The notes: generated by a model not told the origin, from the sequence alone. 34,009 bases of DNA from Lachnospiraceae bacterium (GCA_014804485.1 JAAUZT010000033.1:33897-67905); one strand, 5' to 3'; positions 1-9,287 are shown, numbered from the stretch's first letter. Numbers and translations are program-made.

Positions 1-2021
1 TAACTCATGGCAATCCTTGCGGATTCTTTCATCACATCCCCAATTTGACCAGTTAGGTCAATCTCTCCGTCACCCGGCATAATATTGACTTCTATCTGCA
101 ACGTATCACCGCCCACGCTGGTCCAGGCAAGTCCGCGCACAATACCGACCTCATCCTTGTCGTTAACCTTGTCCTGCATGTATTTCGGTTTACCGAGATA
201 CTGCTCCAGATCATCAGAGGTAATATTGACTTCCGCCCCACTGCCAGTCTGCGACTCCGCAGCCTGCATTTCTTCCAGTATATGCTTTGCCACTTTACGG
301 CATACCTTGCCGATCTGACGCTCCAGTCCGCGCACGCCCGCTTCTCGCGTGTATAAACGTATCATATCACGCAATGCATCATCCGTAAACTTAAGTTTTT
401 CCGCCTCGATGCCATTCTTCTTAAGCTGTTTCTCCACCAGATGCTCTCTGGCAATATGGAATTTCTCGTTTGCCGTATAACTATTTACCTCGATAATCTC
501 CATACGGTCCAGAAGCGGCTTCGGAATCGAGTCCACGGCATTGGCCGTGGCAATAAACAATACTTCCGACAAATCCATCGGTATTTCCACATAATGATCA
601 CGAAACGCACCGTTCTGCTCTCCGTCCAGCACCTCCAACAGCGCCGATGCCGGATCTCCCTTGTAATCATTGCTCACCTTGTCTATCTCATCTAACAATA
701 GCAGCGGATTCTTGACTCCGGCCTGCCTGACAGCGTTCGTGATCCTGCCCGGCATGGCTCCCACATAGGTTTTGCGGTGTCCTCTGATCTCCGCCTCATC
801 GCGGATGCCGCCCAGGCAGATCCGCACATATTTCTTCTCAAGCGCTTCCGCCACACTTTTCGCCACGGATGTCTTACCCGTTCCCGGAGGTCCCACCAGA
901 CAGATGATCGGACTTTGCCCTTTGCCTGTCAGAACCCGCACCGCCAGATATTCCAGAATACGCTCCTTCACCTTGTTAAGACCGTAGTGCTGCGCATTCA
1001 GAATCTCCTCGGCACGCACCAGATCTTCACTGTCCTTCGATGCCTTATCCCACGGCAGCTCTAACAACGTCTCGATATAAGCCCGCTCCACCGCGGCCTC
1101 CGAATGGCTTCCCGCCACATTCTTATAACGCGCGATCTCCTTGCGGAGCTTCTCTTTGATCTCCTCCGAAGCCTCCAGCTCCTCCACGTTTTTCTCAAAC
1201 TGCTCCAAATCGGAGTCAACGGTGTTCTCGCCCAGTTCCTCTTTAATATACTGTAACTGCTCCCGCAGAATATAATCTCTCTGATTCTTATCTATCCGGC
1301 CTCTGATCTTCTTAGACAGATCATTCCTGATATGAACGATCTCCACTTCCCGCATCAGGATCCCCGTCAGTACCTCGAAACGCTCCTTGACCGACAGCGC
1401 CTCTAGAATCTTCTGCTTATCCGCTACCGTAAGAGGCATGTTGATCGTAATGCTGTCAAGCAGTCTGCCCAGCGGCATCTCCTCCTCGATCTGATCCGCC
1501 ACTGCCTTGCCCACTTTGGGAAAACATGTGTAATATGCCGAAAAAGTTTCTTTGACCGTTCTGGTCATTGCTTCTTCCTCAACAGAAGACACATCTGTCA
1601 TATCATCGTTTTCGTATGACATTTCCGCCATAATATAGTCATAATCCCTCGTAAACCGATATAATACCGCTCTCGATTTTCCTTCCACCAGCACACGCAG
1701 CGTATGTTCCGGCAGTTTAGTCACCTGCCTGATGACCACAACGGTCCCCACATCATAGACATCCTCGAATGCCGGCTCTTCCTCGCCCGCATTCTTCTGT
1801 GTCACTACTAACAGTTTCTGGTCTGAGAGCATCGCCTGTTCTACCGCGGCGATCGACTTGTCTCTGTTTAAGTCAAAGTGTATCACCATGCCCGGAAGAA
1901 TCGTCAGCCCGCGCAGCGCCACGGCCGGAAGCGTATTCTGCGCAGGTATAGCCGCATACCCGGCTGCTTCCGCACTATTTTGTTCCTTATTAATTTGTAT
2001 TTTTCTGTTTAAAAAACTCAT
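1..2021 (-). CDS. lon: ATP-dependent protease Lon (LonA type), C-terminus cut by window edge
   Basis: Lon is a cytoplasmic hexameric AAA+ serine protease that unfolds and degrades damaged and regulatory proteins. About 673 codons are visible, starting at ATG 2021 behind a weak AGGGA site. Residues about 30-240 form the N-terminal substrate-binding domain. A coiled linker follows, then the AAA+ module with Walker A GPPGTGKT at residues 377-384 and a Walker B LLLLDEID near residue 443. The reading frame enters the peptidase domain but is cut before the catalytic Ser-Lys pair, so activity cannot be checked here. The usual LonA length is about 775-810 residues, so roughly 100 are missing. It is the last gene of tig-clpP-clpX-lon, and a hairpin separates it from clpX. 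Identity is very secure. Confidence 0.97.
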   Translation of the reverse strand, partial: MSFLNRKIQINKEQNSAEAAGYAAIPAQNTLPAVALRGLTILPGMVIHFDLNRDKSIAAVEQAMLSDQKLLVVTQKNAGEEEPAFEDVYDVGTVVVIRQVTKLPEHTLRVLVEGKSRAVLYRFTRDYDYIMAEMSYENDDMTDVSSVEEEAMTRTVKETFSAYYTCFPKVGKAVADQIEEEMPLGRLLDSITINMPLTVADKQKILEALSVKERFEVLTGILMREVEIVHIRNDLSKKIRGRIDKNQRDYILREQLQYIKEELGENTVDSDLEQFEKNVEELEASEEIKEKLRKEIARYKNVAGSHSEAAVERAYIETLLELPWDKASKDSEDLVRAEEILNAQHYGLNKVKERILEYLAVRVLTGKGQSPIICLVGPPGTGKTSVAKSVAEALEKKYVRICLGGIRDEAEIRGHRKTYVGAMPGRITNAVRQAGVKNPLLLLDEIDKVSNDYKGDPASALLEVLDGEQNGAFRDHYVEIPMDLSEVLFIATANAVDSIPKPLLDRMEIIEVNSYTANEKFHIAREHLVEKQLKKNGIEAEKLKFTDDALRDMIRLYTREAGVRGLERQIGKVCRKVAKHILEEMQAAESQTGSGAEVNITSDDLEQYLGKPKYMQDKVNDKDEVGIVRGLAWTSVGGDTLQIEVNIMPGDGEIDLTGQIGDVMKESARIAMS

Positions 2022-2094
2022 CTTTTTATCCCTATATTTTTCCTGCTGTCACGCAGTATGGTTTCCGACTGCAGTCCTTGTCCTATGAGTCCAG

Positions 2095-2136
2095 AACGGG
2101 ACAGCCATACATGAGCAAACTCGCGGCTGTCCCGTT
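2095..2136 (-). terminator. 12-bp hairpin between clpX and lon
   Basis: A perfect 12-bp inverted repeat, AACGGGACAGCC at 2095-2106 with GGCTGTCCCGTT at 2125-2136, lies 14 bases after the clpX stop and about 75 bases before the lon start. No clear T-run follows on the minus strand, so it may be a partial terminator or a processing and stability hairpin that lowers lon relative to clpX. Confidence 0.6.
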
Positions 2137-2150
2137 ATAAATTCATATTA

Positions 2151-3410
2151 CTATTCTGCCTGCAGCAGTCTGTTGCGATAGGTAATGCGCGGTTTCTCTT
2201 TGCCGTCCACCGCTTCCTTCGTCAGTACGCACTCCGCTATATTATCATCTGACGGAATCTCATACATGACATCCATCATCACACTCTCCATAATGGAACG
2301 AAGCCCTCTGGCACCGGTCTTACGCTCGTATGCAAGCTTAGCAATTTCCTCAATCGCCTCTTCTTCCACACTCAGTTTGACCTCATCGAACTCAAACAGC
2401 TTCTGGTACTGCTTGATCAATGCGTTCTTCGGCTCCCTTAAAATGCGGATCAATGCCTCCTGATCCAATCCCTCCAGAGTGACGGTAATCGGCACACGCC
2501 CGATAAATTCAGGAATCAGACCGAATTTCATCAGATCCTGCGGTGCCACTTCCTTGAGCACTGCCCCGATATCTTTGCTGCTCTTCTCCATAATCTGCGC
2601 GTTAAAACCGATGGAATTGCGATCCAAACGCTCTTCCACGATCTTCTCCAGCCCATCGAAGGCTCCGCCGCAGATAAAAAGAATATTGGAGGTATCGATC
2701 TGAATCAGTTCCTGATGCGGATGTTTCCTGCCGCCCTGCGGAGGAACACTTGCCACCGTACCCTCTATGATCTTAAGGAGCGCCTGCTGTACACCTTCAC
2801 CGGATACGTCTCTGGTTATCGACACGTTCTCGCTCTTCTTCGTAATTTTATCAATTTCGTCAATATAAATGATACCGTATTGTGCCCTCTCGATATCGTA
2901 ATCTGCCGCCTGTATCAGCTTAAGCAGGATATTTTCCACATCTTCGCCCACATAACCCGCCTCAGTCAGCGTGGTAGCGTCGGCGATCGCAAACGGTACA
3001 TTAATAATCTTTGCCAATGTCTGCGCCAGATAAGTTTTACCGGAACCCGTAGGACCAACCATAATAATGTTGCTCTTCTGCAGTTCCACGCCGTCCTCAT
3101 CCTCCTGCGGAGCCATAACACGTTTGTAATGATTGTATACGGAGACCGCCAGAACTTTCTTGGCTTCCTCCTGCCCGATTACATAATCATCAAGGAATTT
3201 CTTGATCTCCACCGGTTTTAAGAGATTAATCTCCATCTCCTCCACATCCGGCTCTTCTTCGTATTCTTCCTCAATAATATCTGCGCAGATATCTACACAT
3301 TCGTCACAGATATAGACACCCGCGGGACCGGCAATCAGTTTCCGCACCTGATCCTGCGTTTTGTTGCAAAAAGAACACCTCACCCTGTCATCAGAATTCT
3401 TTCCTGCCAT
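2151..3410 (-). CDS. clpX: ATP-dependent Clp protease ATP-binding subunit ClpX
   Basis: ClpX is the AAA+ unfoldase that recognises substrates and threads them into ClpP in the cytoplasm. The 419 residues match the family length. The N-terminal zinc domain has C12, C15, C35 and C38. Walker A is GPTGSGKT at 119-126, the pore loop GYVGED at 152-157, Walker B IYIDEID at 181-187, the RKH loop at 228-230, and the IGF loop that docks on ClpP at 267-269. It follows clpP on the same strand after a 126-base spacer that folds into two hairpins. The start ATG 3410 is fixed by the MAGK start that directly precedes the zinc domain. Confidence 0.98.
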   Translation of the reverse strand: MAGKNSDDRVRCSFCNKTQDQVRKLIAGPAGVYICDECVDICADIIEEEYEEEPDVEEMEINLLKPVEIKKFLDDYVIGQEEAKKVLAVSVYNHYKRVMAPQEDEDGVELQKSNIIMVGPTGSGKTYLAQTLAKIINVPFAIADATTLTEAGYVGEDVENILLKLIQAADYDIERAQYGIIYIDEIDKITKKSENVSITRDVSGEGVQQALLKIIEGTVASVPPQGGRKHPHQELIQIDTSNILFICGGAFDGLEKIVEERLDRNSIGFNAQIMEKSSKDIGAVLKEVAPQDLMKFGLIPEFIGRVPITVTLEGLDQEALIRILREPKNALIKQYQKLFEFDEVKLSVEEEAIEEIAKLAYERKTGARGLRSIMESVMMDVMYEIPSDDNIAECVLTKEAVDGKEKPRITYRNRLLQAE

Positions 3411-3455
3411 TTTAATGTTCCATGCCTTTCTTTTCTATATAATAACCTCTCACTC

Positions 3456-3540
3456 GAAGAATCGCCCTAGCGATTCTTCAGTAGATGACATAGATATTCT
3501 TAGGCGGCGTCTTTTGACGCCTTAGAATATCTTCATCTAC
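3456..3540 (-). repeat. two tandem hairpins in the clpP-clpX spacer
   Basis: Hairpin one spans 3481-3540. Its arms GTAGATGA (3481-3488) and TCATCTAC (3533-3540) enclose a second matched block (AGATATTCT) and an inner GGCGTC/GACGCC stem with a four-base loop. Its 5' arm, in the transcript, overlaps the clpP stop codon. Hairpin two is a perfect 10-bp stem, GAAGAATCGC (3456-3465) with GCGATTCTTC (3470-3479). Neither is followed by a T-run, so they look like RNA stability or processing elements rather than terminators. Confidence 0.7.
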
Positions 3541-4130
3541 ATGGCACTGGCATGATTGGTAATAATACGGTCAATCAGACCATATGCGAGTGCTTCCTCG
3601 GCAGACTTCCAGTTATCTCTCTCCGTGTCCGCCATGATCACTTCAAAGTCCTGTCCGGTATTCTCCGCCATAATCCTTGCCATCTTCTCTTTCGTTGCAA
3701 GAATATGCTTCGCCGTGATCTCGATCTCGGTTGCCTGTCCCTGTGCTCCGCCGGCAGGCTGATGGATCATGATCTCCGCATTGGGAAGTGCCATTCTCTT
3801 ACCCTTCGCACCGCCCGCCAACAGAAACGCGCCCATGCTGGCCGCCATACCGATACATACGGTAGACACATCACATTTGATAAAATTCATTGTGTCATAA
3901 ATTGCCATTCCCGCGGTAATTACGCCGCCCGGGCTGTTGATATACAGATGAATGTCTTTCTCCGGATCCTCGGACTCCAGAAACAACATCTGCGCCACAA
4001 TCACGCTGGCGGAAGCATCATTTACTTCCTCACCAAGAAAAATAATTCTCTCTTTTAACAATCTTGAATAAATGTCGTAGGAGCGTTCTCCCTTGGAAGT
4101 CTGCTCAATGACATAAGGTATTAATGCCAT
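3537..4130 (-). CDS. clpP: ATP-dependent Clp protease proteolytic subunit ClpP
   Basis: ClpP is the tetradecameric serine peptidase chamber served by ClpX and other Clp ATPases. The 197-residue product has the complete triad S98 (in GMAASMG), H123 (in MIHQP) and D172, at canonical spacing. The N-terminal [19 protein letters not shown] start is typical, with a short or absent propeptide. ATG 4130 lies 58 bases after the tig stop, so the two are cotranscribed. The last codons form part of the downstream hairpin, so the end of this gene is also RNA structure. Confidence 0.98.
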   Translation of the reverse strand: MALIPYVIEQTSKGERSYDIYSRLLKERIIFLGEEVNDASASVIVAQMLFLESEDPEKDIHLYINSPGGVITAGMAIYDTMNFIKCDVSTVCIGMAASMGAFLLAGGAKGKRMALPNAEIMIHQPAGGAQGQATEIEITAKHILATKEKMARIMAENTGQDFEVIMADTERDNWKSAEEALAYGLIDRIITNHASAM

Positions 4131-4188
4131 GCTAATTCCTCCGTTTCTATTTCAAGTATACCCTGATTGCCCCTCATAATAAAACCTA

Positions 4189-5475
4189 TTATTTCTCTTT
4201 CGCATTCTTCGCTACGAATTCGGCTGCTTTTCTGACTGCCAGATCCTGCATAATGTTCTTCTTTTCTCTCTCACCCATAAGCTCTTTTACCTTGGATACT
4301 TCCATCTGATACACCTCAGCCATGGTTTCGAGTTCCTTCTCGTAGTCTTCTTCTGTCGCCTCGATCTTCTCAGCCACCGCAATTGCTTCCAGTACCAGAC
4401 GGGACTTGATGCGCTCTAATGCCTGGGGTTTCACCTGCTCTACCATCTTCTGATAGTTAGTGCCCGTAAACTGGAAATACTGTTCCATGGAAAGACCCTG
4501 CATAGTGATCCTCTGTGCGAACTCGTCCACCATCTGTCTCTGCTGCGTCTCTAACATAGCATCGGGGATCTCCATCTCGGCAACTTCCACCGCCGCCTTG
4601 ATCGCCGCATCCTCTCTGGCATCCTTAGCATCCTTTTCCTTCTTCTCGGTCAGATTCTTCTTCACATCATCACGATACTCCGCGAGTGTCTCAAACTCAG
4701 ATACCTCGCTTGCAAACTCGTCGTCCAGCTCAGGCAGCTCTTTCTCCTTGATCTCCTTGACCGTACATTTGAATACCGCTGCTTTGCCCTTTAAATCTTG
4801 CGCCTGGTAATCTTCGGGGAAGGTAACATTCACTTCCACTTCCTTGCCGATCTCAGCGCCGACAAGCTGCTCCTCGAATCCGGGAATAAACGCACCGGAA
4901 CCGATCGTCAGCGGATAGTTCTCTCCCTTGCCGCCCTCGAAAGGCACGCCGTCCACGAAACCTTCAAAGTCTAACGTCGTCATATCTCCGTCCTTCACAG
5001 GTCTGTCCTCAACAGTAATATTTCTCGCATTATTCTCGCGTTCTCTGTTGATCTCTGCGTCCACCTCTTCCTCGGTGACTTCCGCATCGATCTTATCAAT
5101 CTTGAGTCCTTTATACTTGCCGAGCTTAACTTCCGGCTTCAATGCAACTGTGGCAGTAAACACGAAAGGCTTGCCCGCCTCGATCTGCGTCACTTCAATC
5201 TTCGGGGAAGACACAATATCCTCCTCGCACTCTGACAGCGCCTTATCGTATGCATCCGGAATCAGCTCATTTGCCGCATCTTCATAGAACACTTCCTTAC
5301 CGTACATCTTCTCTACCATCTGGCGGGGCACTTTACCTTTTCTGAAACCGGGGATGCTGATCTGCTTCTTCTGCTTCTGATATGCTTTCTCAATCGCCTT
5401 CTCCAGTTCCTCCGCGCCGACTTCAATGGTAAGCTTCGCCATGTTCTTTTCTAATTTTTCCACCTGTAAACTCAT
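4189..5475 (-). CDS. tig: trigger factor, ribosome-associated chaperone and prolyl isomerase
   Basis: Trigger factor binds ribosomal protein L23 at the exit tunnel and shields nascent chains. I place the start at ATG 5475 (MSLQVEKLEK), giving 428 residues. That is the family norm, and GGAGG sits ten bases upstream; a 15-codon upstream extension is possible but has no ribosome site. The ribosome-binding signature GFRKGKVPR is at residues 43-51. An FKBP-type isomerase domain lies at about 150-245, followed by the helical SurA-like chaperone arms, rich in Lys and Glu. It heads the proteostasis operon and has its own sigma-A promoter about 100 bases upstream. Confidence 0.97.
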   Translation of the reverse strand: MSLQVEKLEKNMAKLTIEVGAEELEKAIEKAYQKQKKQISIPGFRKGKVPRQMVEKMYGKEVFYEDAANELIPDAYDKALSECEEDIVSSPKIEVTQIEAGKPFVFTATVALKPEVKLGKYKGLKIDKIDAEVTEEEVDAEINRERENNARNITVEDRPVKDGDMTTLDFEGFVDGVPFEGGKGENYPLTIGSGAFIPGFEEQLVGAEIGKEVEVNVTFPEDYQAQDLKGKAAVFKCTVKEIKEKELPELDDEFASEVSEFETLAEYRDDVKKNLTEKKEKDAKDAREDAAIKAAVEVAEMEIPDAMLETQQRQMVDEFAQRITMQGLSMEQYFQFTGTNYQKMVEQVKPQALERIKSRLVLEAIAVAEKIEATEEDYEKELETMAEVYQMEVSKVKELMGEREKKNIMQDLAVRKAAEFVAKNAKEK

Positions 5476-5575
5476 TGTATGGGTTCCTCCTTCAACTACA
5501 TCTGTAACATGTATAATCACGCTTATTTTCTCGTACCAAAGCCCTGATTCCGTTTCCAGTCACAGTCATCTAAGC

Positions 5576-5604
5576 ATTATATCACATACTCGCACAAAAA
5601 ACAA
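5576..5604 (-). promoter_or_regulatory. sigma-A promoter of tig-clpP-clpX-lon
   Basis: On the minus strand, TTGTTT (5599-5604) and a perfect TATAAT (5576-5581) are separated by 17 bases. The -35 box lies inside the T-run of the SASP terminator, so the two signals share sequence. Confidence 0.7.
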
Positions 5605-5627
5605 CCCGCCTGAATTTTCAGACGGGT
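5595..5627 (-). terminator. intrinsic terminator of the SASP gene
   Basis: On the minus strand a 10-bp stem (5618-5627 with 5605-5614, one G-U pair) with a short A-rich loop is followed by TTGTTTTTT. It is a textbook Rho-independent terminator starting about 22 bases after the SASP stop codon. Confidence 0.85.
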
Positions 5628-5649
5628 CATTCTTTTAGCTGTTCTTAGC

Positions 5650-5850
5650 TTATTTCATCTGCTCTTCCTGGCTCTTGATCATTCTACGAACCATCTCACC
5701 GCCGATAGAACCGGCCTCTTTAGATGTCAGGTCACCATTGTAACCCTCTTTCAGGTTTACACCTAACTCAGATGCAACCTCAGTCTTGAAACGATCCATT
5801 GCTGCCTTAGCTTCAGGAACTTCTACTCTATTCGTCTTGTTGCTTGCCAT
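5650..5850 (-). CDS. alpha/beta-type small acid-soluble spore protein
   Basis: The product coats DNA in dormant spores, giving UV and heat resistance, and is degraded at germination by the Gpr protease. I choose ATG 5850 (MASNKTNRVEVP, 66 residues) because GGAGGTG lies at 5857-5863. A longer reading from 5892 would start inside promoter-like sequence. Family features include MDRFKTEVASELGV, with the conserved Glu region where Gpr cuts, and the DNA-binding segment GYNGDLTSKEAGSIGGEMV. It has its own terminator and a likely sigma-G promoter, so it should be made only in the forespore. Many such paralogues exist per genome, so no gene letter is assigned. Confidence 0.95.
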   Translation of the reverse strand: MASNKTNRVEVPEAKAAMDRFKTEVASELGVNLKEGYNGDLTSKEAGSIGGEMVRRMIKSQEEQMK

Positions 5851-5872
5851 TTCTTTCACCTCCGAAATACAT

Positions 5873-5902
5873 TTGAATGATTTCATTTGCATGATTTCAT
5901 TC
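5873..5902 (-). promoter_or_regulatory. putative sigma-G promoter of the SASP gene
   Basis: On the minus strand GAATGA (5897-5902), a 17-base spacer and CATTCAA (5873-5879) resemble the forespore sigma-G pattern. The region is also a near-perfect direct repeat (ATGAAATCATGCAA / ATGAAATCATTCAA). The predicted start would leave a very short leader before GGAGG, so the exact placement is uncertain. Confidence 0.35.
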
Positions 5903-5920
5903 TGTTATCTATATTATTGA

Positions 5921-5947
5921 GATAAGCGCTGTCGTTTTGCGCTTATC
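5921..5947 (-). terminator. 9-bp hairpin upstream of the SASP gene, possible DJ-1 terminator
   Basis: GATAAGCGC (5921-5929) pairs perfectly with GCGCTTATC (5939-5947). No T-run follows on the minus strand, and it lies about 180 bases after the DJ-1 stop. It could therefore be a weak terminator or a protein-binding palindrome. The 5948-6124 stretch otherwise shows only a partial repeat of GATAAGCG near 6038. Confidence 0.4.
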
Positions 5948-6124
5948 CCAGAGGAGGTGCCTGTTGTAGAAACTTATTTCTGCATTCCGGCAATCCGTAA
6001 TCGGATCCTATCGTCTGTGAAAGCGCTCACTTTATCGCTTATCTTGATGTTAGTATGTTCGGATAAAATGAAAATATTATGGTAAGTTTTGCCACTGTTA
6101 TTAAATATATTTAAGCGTAAATCC

Positions 6125-6676
6125 CTATAAATCGTATACGATCGTCTCCGCCATCTTCTGTGCCGCTTCCTTGCCCTGCAGCTTCTCTAAAATCGCCAGC
6201 CCGAACGGAATCGCCGCGCCCATGCCGCGTCCTGTGATAATATTGCCGTCAGTTACCGCAGGCTGCTGCAATACCTGCGCGCCTTCCAGATGACTTTCAA
6301 AAGTGGGATAGGAACAAGCTGTCTTTCCCTTAAGGATTCCTCTGTGGCCTAAGATACTCGGCGCCGCGCAGATCGCCGCCACCAGTTTACCCTGTGCTGC
6401 AAACGCATCCACCTGCTCCATCAACACTTCGCACGCCTCCAGATTCTTCGTTCCCGGCATGCCGCCCGGCAGCACGATCACGTCAAGTTCTTCATAATCT
6501 ACTTCTCTCGCCAGCATCTCCATCTCTACCATGATGCCATGCGAACCTTCCACATGCCGCTGATCCATGACAGACACCATCAAAGTCTCAATCCCTGCTC
6601 TGCGCAGGATATCCACAACTGTCAGCGCCTCAATCTCTTCAAACCCTGTTCCGAAAAAAACTGCCCCTTTACTCAT
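6125..6676 (-). CDS. DJ-1/PfpI (YajL-like) family protein
   Basis: This is a 183-residue single-domain protein of the DJ-1 superfamily, cytoplasmic, implicated in glyoxal detoxification or protein deglycation and oxidative stress. The nucleophile is C103 in the elbow AAICAAPSILG. The assisting acid is E14 or E15 in GFEEIEA, and the oxyanion-hole loop is LPGGMPG at 69-75. These arrangements fit the DJ-1/YajL branch rather than PfpI proteases. ATG 6676 has GGAGG seven bases upstream. It appears monocistronic, with its own promoter near 6788-6815 and a palindromic leader. The exact substrate cannot be told from sequence. Confidence 0.92.
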   Translation of the reverse strand: MSKGAVFFGTGFEEIEALTVVDILRRAGIETLMVSVMDQRHVEGSHGIMVEMEMLAREVDYEELDVIVLPGGMPGTKNLEACEVLMEQVDAFAAQGKLVAAICAAPSILGHRGILKGKTACSYPTFESHLEGAQVLQQPAVTDGNIITGRGMGAAIPFGLAILEKLQGKEAAQKMAETIVYDL

Positions 6677-6717
6677 AACCGCCTCCGTTCCTGAACATTA
6701 TCCATTCAATCTTTACC

Positions 6718-6775
6718 GTAACTGTTCAGAGCCCTGTTCTTCACAGTTACGCGGAAGCACCTTCTGAACAGTTAC
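6718..6775 (-). repeat. palindromic element in the leader of the DJ-1 gene
   Basis: A perfect 13-bp inverted repeat, GTAACTGTTCAGA (6718-6730) and TCTGAACAGTTAC (6763-6775), encloses a further partial copy (ACAGTTAC, 6743-6750) and a small CTGT/ACAG stem. It falls between the putative promoter and the DJ-1 start, so it would be a long hairpin in the 5' untranslated RNA. Confidence 0.75.
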
Positions 6776-6787
6776 TTTTTACCTATT

Positions 6788-6815
6788 ATTATATCCGGTT
6801 AAAATGATATACTAA
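6788..6815 (-). promoter_or_regulatory. putative sigma-A promoter of the DJ-1 gene
   Basis: A perfect TATAAT on the minus strand (6788-6793) has a moderate TTAGTA (6810-6815) 16 bases upstream. The -10 box is convincing and the -35 box weak. Confidence 0.45.
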
Positions 6816-6929
6816 ATTCTATCATATGCAAATTTTCAAATCAATCATTTATTATGACTTTTACCCTGATCCACAGACTTTTACCGGACTATCCTGCTTC
6901 ATAACATAGACTGCATCCTTCATTTTTTA

Positions 6930-9287
6930 TTAATCCAAATACACCCTTACACGGTAATAAAAATATGTTCTCTTTTTCTTTTCTTTCAAAATACCGAGCA
7001 GCTGTTTCCCCTCATATCCGGCTTCCTTAACGTCCGCCTCATCCGCGCTCTTTCCTCCATATATAATAGCCTCATACTTTTCTATGAATGCCGGCTGCTT
7101 CTTTGAAAGACCTAACTGTACTGCGGCACGTCCCCCGAATTCCTGTAAAGTTTCCGAATCTTGTCTGCGCAGACCAAGCCATGCCAGAATCCGCAGATTG
7201 TTCCGGACTACCATATCGAATCTGCCTGCCGGGTTCATTTTTTGATAGCGTTTCTTTCTGATACCCCTCTCAAACACGACAAATAACGGACCTGCTGCCG
7301 CAAACGTCAATACGGCATATACCGCTATTATCAAATATTTGGCGACAATACCATCTCCCTGCAGCGCATTCTCTTCCTCTATCCCTTCCGCTCCACCGGA
7401 AAAAGCAAGCGCATCATCCGCCGCCGCACCGTATTCCGTGTCATAGTCTCCTCCCACGGCAAACGAAGGTTCATACTTCCATCCCGTTTCCCACGAAGTA
7501 TATCGCAGACCGCCGTATCCCGGCGTCGGTTCAAACGGAATCCATCCCACGCCGTTTATATAAACTTCCGGCCACGCATGCGCCATATCACTGTAGACCA
7601 CCGTTTCGCTGCCCTGTTCTACCGGGACGCAGAATCCCTGCACATATCTGGACGGCAGCCCTTCAGCTCTCGCAAGAAGTGCAAACGCTGTCGCAAAATG
7701 GGTGCAATACCCTTTCCGGTTCTCCAATAAGAAATAATCCAGAAAGCTGCCTGCATCGTTCACGGTATCCGGCAGTTTCCCGGGAGATTCCGCATAAGTA
7801 TACGCGGCCAGCTCCGCCTCTATCATTCGCAGCTTCTCGATATCGTTATGTGCTGTTTTCGTTATTTCGTCTACATACGCCCTTGCTTCATCGGACAAAA
7901 CCACATCCTGCGCATAAACATCATTCACCTGCCGGATGTAGGAACTGACATCTTCTGCCGTTATGTTGATTCCGGTCTTGTCGGCGCGCGACTGCAGGAT
8001 CGATTTCATAACGGCATCCTCTTTAATATCCTCACCCTGCATCGATAGCAGAAAATCCTCGAACACTTCGGAGCCGGCGTTTAATTGATAAAAAACCGCA
8101 TCATACTCCGTACTGTACCCTCTCCGTTTCGTATCACGATGACGGGAATCAGCAAAGAAGAGGCTGCCGTCTGCCGGAATAAAATTCAGGTCTTTATTTC
8201 CCTCCATAATTCTCTGCGTCTTTAAAGGCACAAATACATAAGAGGAATTAAAATACTGATACCTGACATGCAGCGTTGTCAAAGACATACAATCGTGCAG
8301 ATATTTTCCCTCGAATAACTCGGCGGCATAACGGGTCTGTATCGTGTCTAAAAAAACTTCATATTCCGTATTGCTGTCTCTCCGGTACCACTGCCTTCCA
8401 TCGAAAGCATCATAGGCTCTCCCTGCCAGATATACATTCCCCATCAGGTTCTTATCTCCCTGTATGACCATAACAGCGCGGTGATCATCCTCCAGATTAT
8501 CCCCAATCCTTCCGTCATCCGGAAAACCGCTGAGTACCGTATCGAAGTTTTCCGTCCTGCCGCGCACAATATTCTGCGTCAACACTGTAAAAGATTCCTT
8601 TACCTGCGAAAAGGCGTTTCTGGCAAACTGCCATTTAAATGGTTTCTCGGGAGAAGGCAGCCACAACATAGCAAGCATATAGACCGCCATAAACGGCATA
8701 AGCCAGAACATATACATCTTCCTGTCCTTCTTTTGTTCCTTATCCCACCACCACTCTATCCATTCCCCTCCGGCCACCATAATATATACCAGAGCGCAGA
8801 CTACGCCTGCATGGGATACCGGGGTTTCAGTCAACAGGCAGTAAACCAGAACGCACACAAGCATACACATCACTGCGGTTTTAAGCAATAAATACTTTTC
8901 CAGAATCCATTGCAGGATATAACAGCAGCCCGCGGCAACGATTACCTGCATCACTTCGTAGCCTGCCACCCATGCAGGCTCCCACATATCCGCCCCGGTT
9001 AGCCACCCGGCATAAGACCGTATAAAAAGAAAACAATTCCTGATACCGCAAGTCATACCTATAATAATAACCAACGCCAAAATGCAGAAAACGCGCCCTT
9101 TTTTCGTCATTCTCTGCATTACAAGCATTGCGGCAAGCACCGCAAAAGCAATCAGAAAATGTATCACTCTAACTTCCCCGATTCCTATCGATTTCCCTAC
9201 GCCCATAAGCAGGATGCATACAAGAAAGGCCGCCTGCTCGAACTGATAAATATCCTGTGCCCTGATCCGCAGTATACGCTCCCTCAT
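6930..9287 (-). CDS. membrane transglutaminase-like cysteine peptidase (TgpA/DUF3488 style)
   Basis: This 785-residue integral membrane protein carries an extracytoplasmic transglutaminase-like domain. About six hydrophobic segments fill residues 17-210. The transglutaminase core is at 515-595: nucleophile C528 in GYCTHFA, H570 in AHAWPEVY, and E586 in FEPTPGY, where many relatives have Asp. A further membrane helix at about 650-672 leads to a basic cytoplasmic tail of the DUF4129 kind. It overlaps the DUF58 gene by four bases (ATGA), with GGAGGGAG before the start, so translation is coupled. MoxR-DUF58-transglutaminase operons are a known arrangement whose biochemical substrate is unsettled. 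The family call is firm; the role is inference. Confidence 0.9.
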   Translation of the reverse strand: MRERILRIRAQDIYQFEQAAFLVCILLMGVGKSIGIGEVRVIHFLIAFAVLAAMLVMQRMTKKGRVFCILALVIIIGMTCGIRNCFLFIRSYAGWLTGADMWEPAWVAGYEVMQVIVAAGCCYILQWILEKYLLLKTAVMCMLVCVLVYCLLTETPVSHAGVVCALVYIMVAGGEWIEWWWDKEQKKDRKMYMFWLMPFMAVYMLAMLWLPSPEKPFKWQFARNAFSQVKESFTVLTQNIVRGRTENFDTVLSGFPDDGRIGDNLEDDHRAVMVIQGDKNLMGNVYLAGRAYDAFDGRQWYRRDSNTEYEVFLDTIQTRYAAELFEGKYLHDCMSLTTLHVRYQYFNSSYVFVPLKTQRIMEGNKDLNFIPADGSLFFADSRHRDTKRRGYSTEYDAVFYQLNAGSEVFEDFLLSMQGEDIKEDAVMKSILQSRADKTGINITAEDVSSYIRQVNDVYAQDVVLSDEARAYVDEITKTAHNDIEKLRMIEAELAAYTYAESPGKLPDTVNDAGSFLDYFLLENRKGYCTHFATAFALLARAEGLPSRYVQGFCVPVEQGSETVVYSDMAHAWPEVYINGVGWIPFEPTPGYGGLRYTSWETGWKYEPSFAVGGDYDTEYGAAADDALAFSGGAEGIEEENALQGDGIVAKYLIIAVYAVLTFAAAGPLFVVFERGIRKKRYQKMNPAGRFDMVVRNNLRILAWLGLRRQDSETLQEFGGRAAVQLGLSKKQPAFIEKYEAIIYGGKSADEADVKEAGYEGKQLLGILKEKKKRTYFYYRVRVYLD

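Noticed and set aside
2095..2136. Riboswitch upstream of lon
   Set aside because: Only a simple hairpin is present, with no conserved aptamer pattern.
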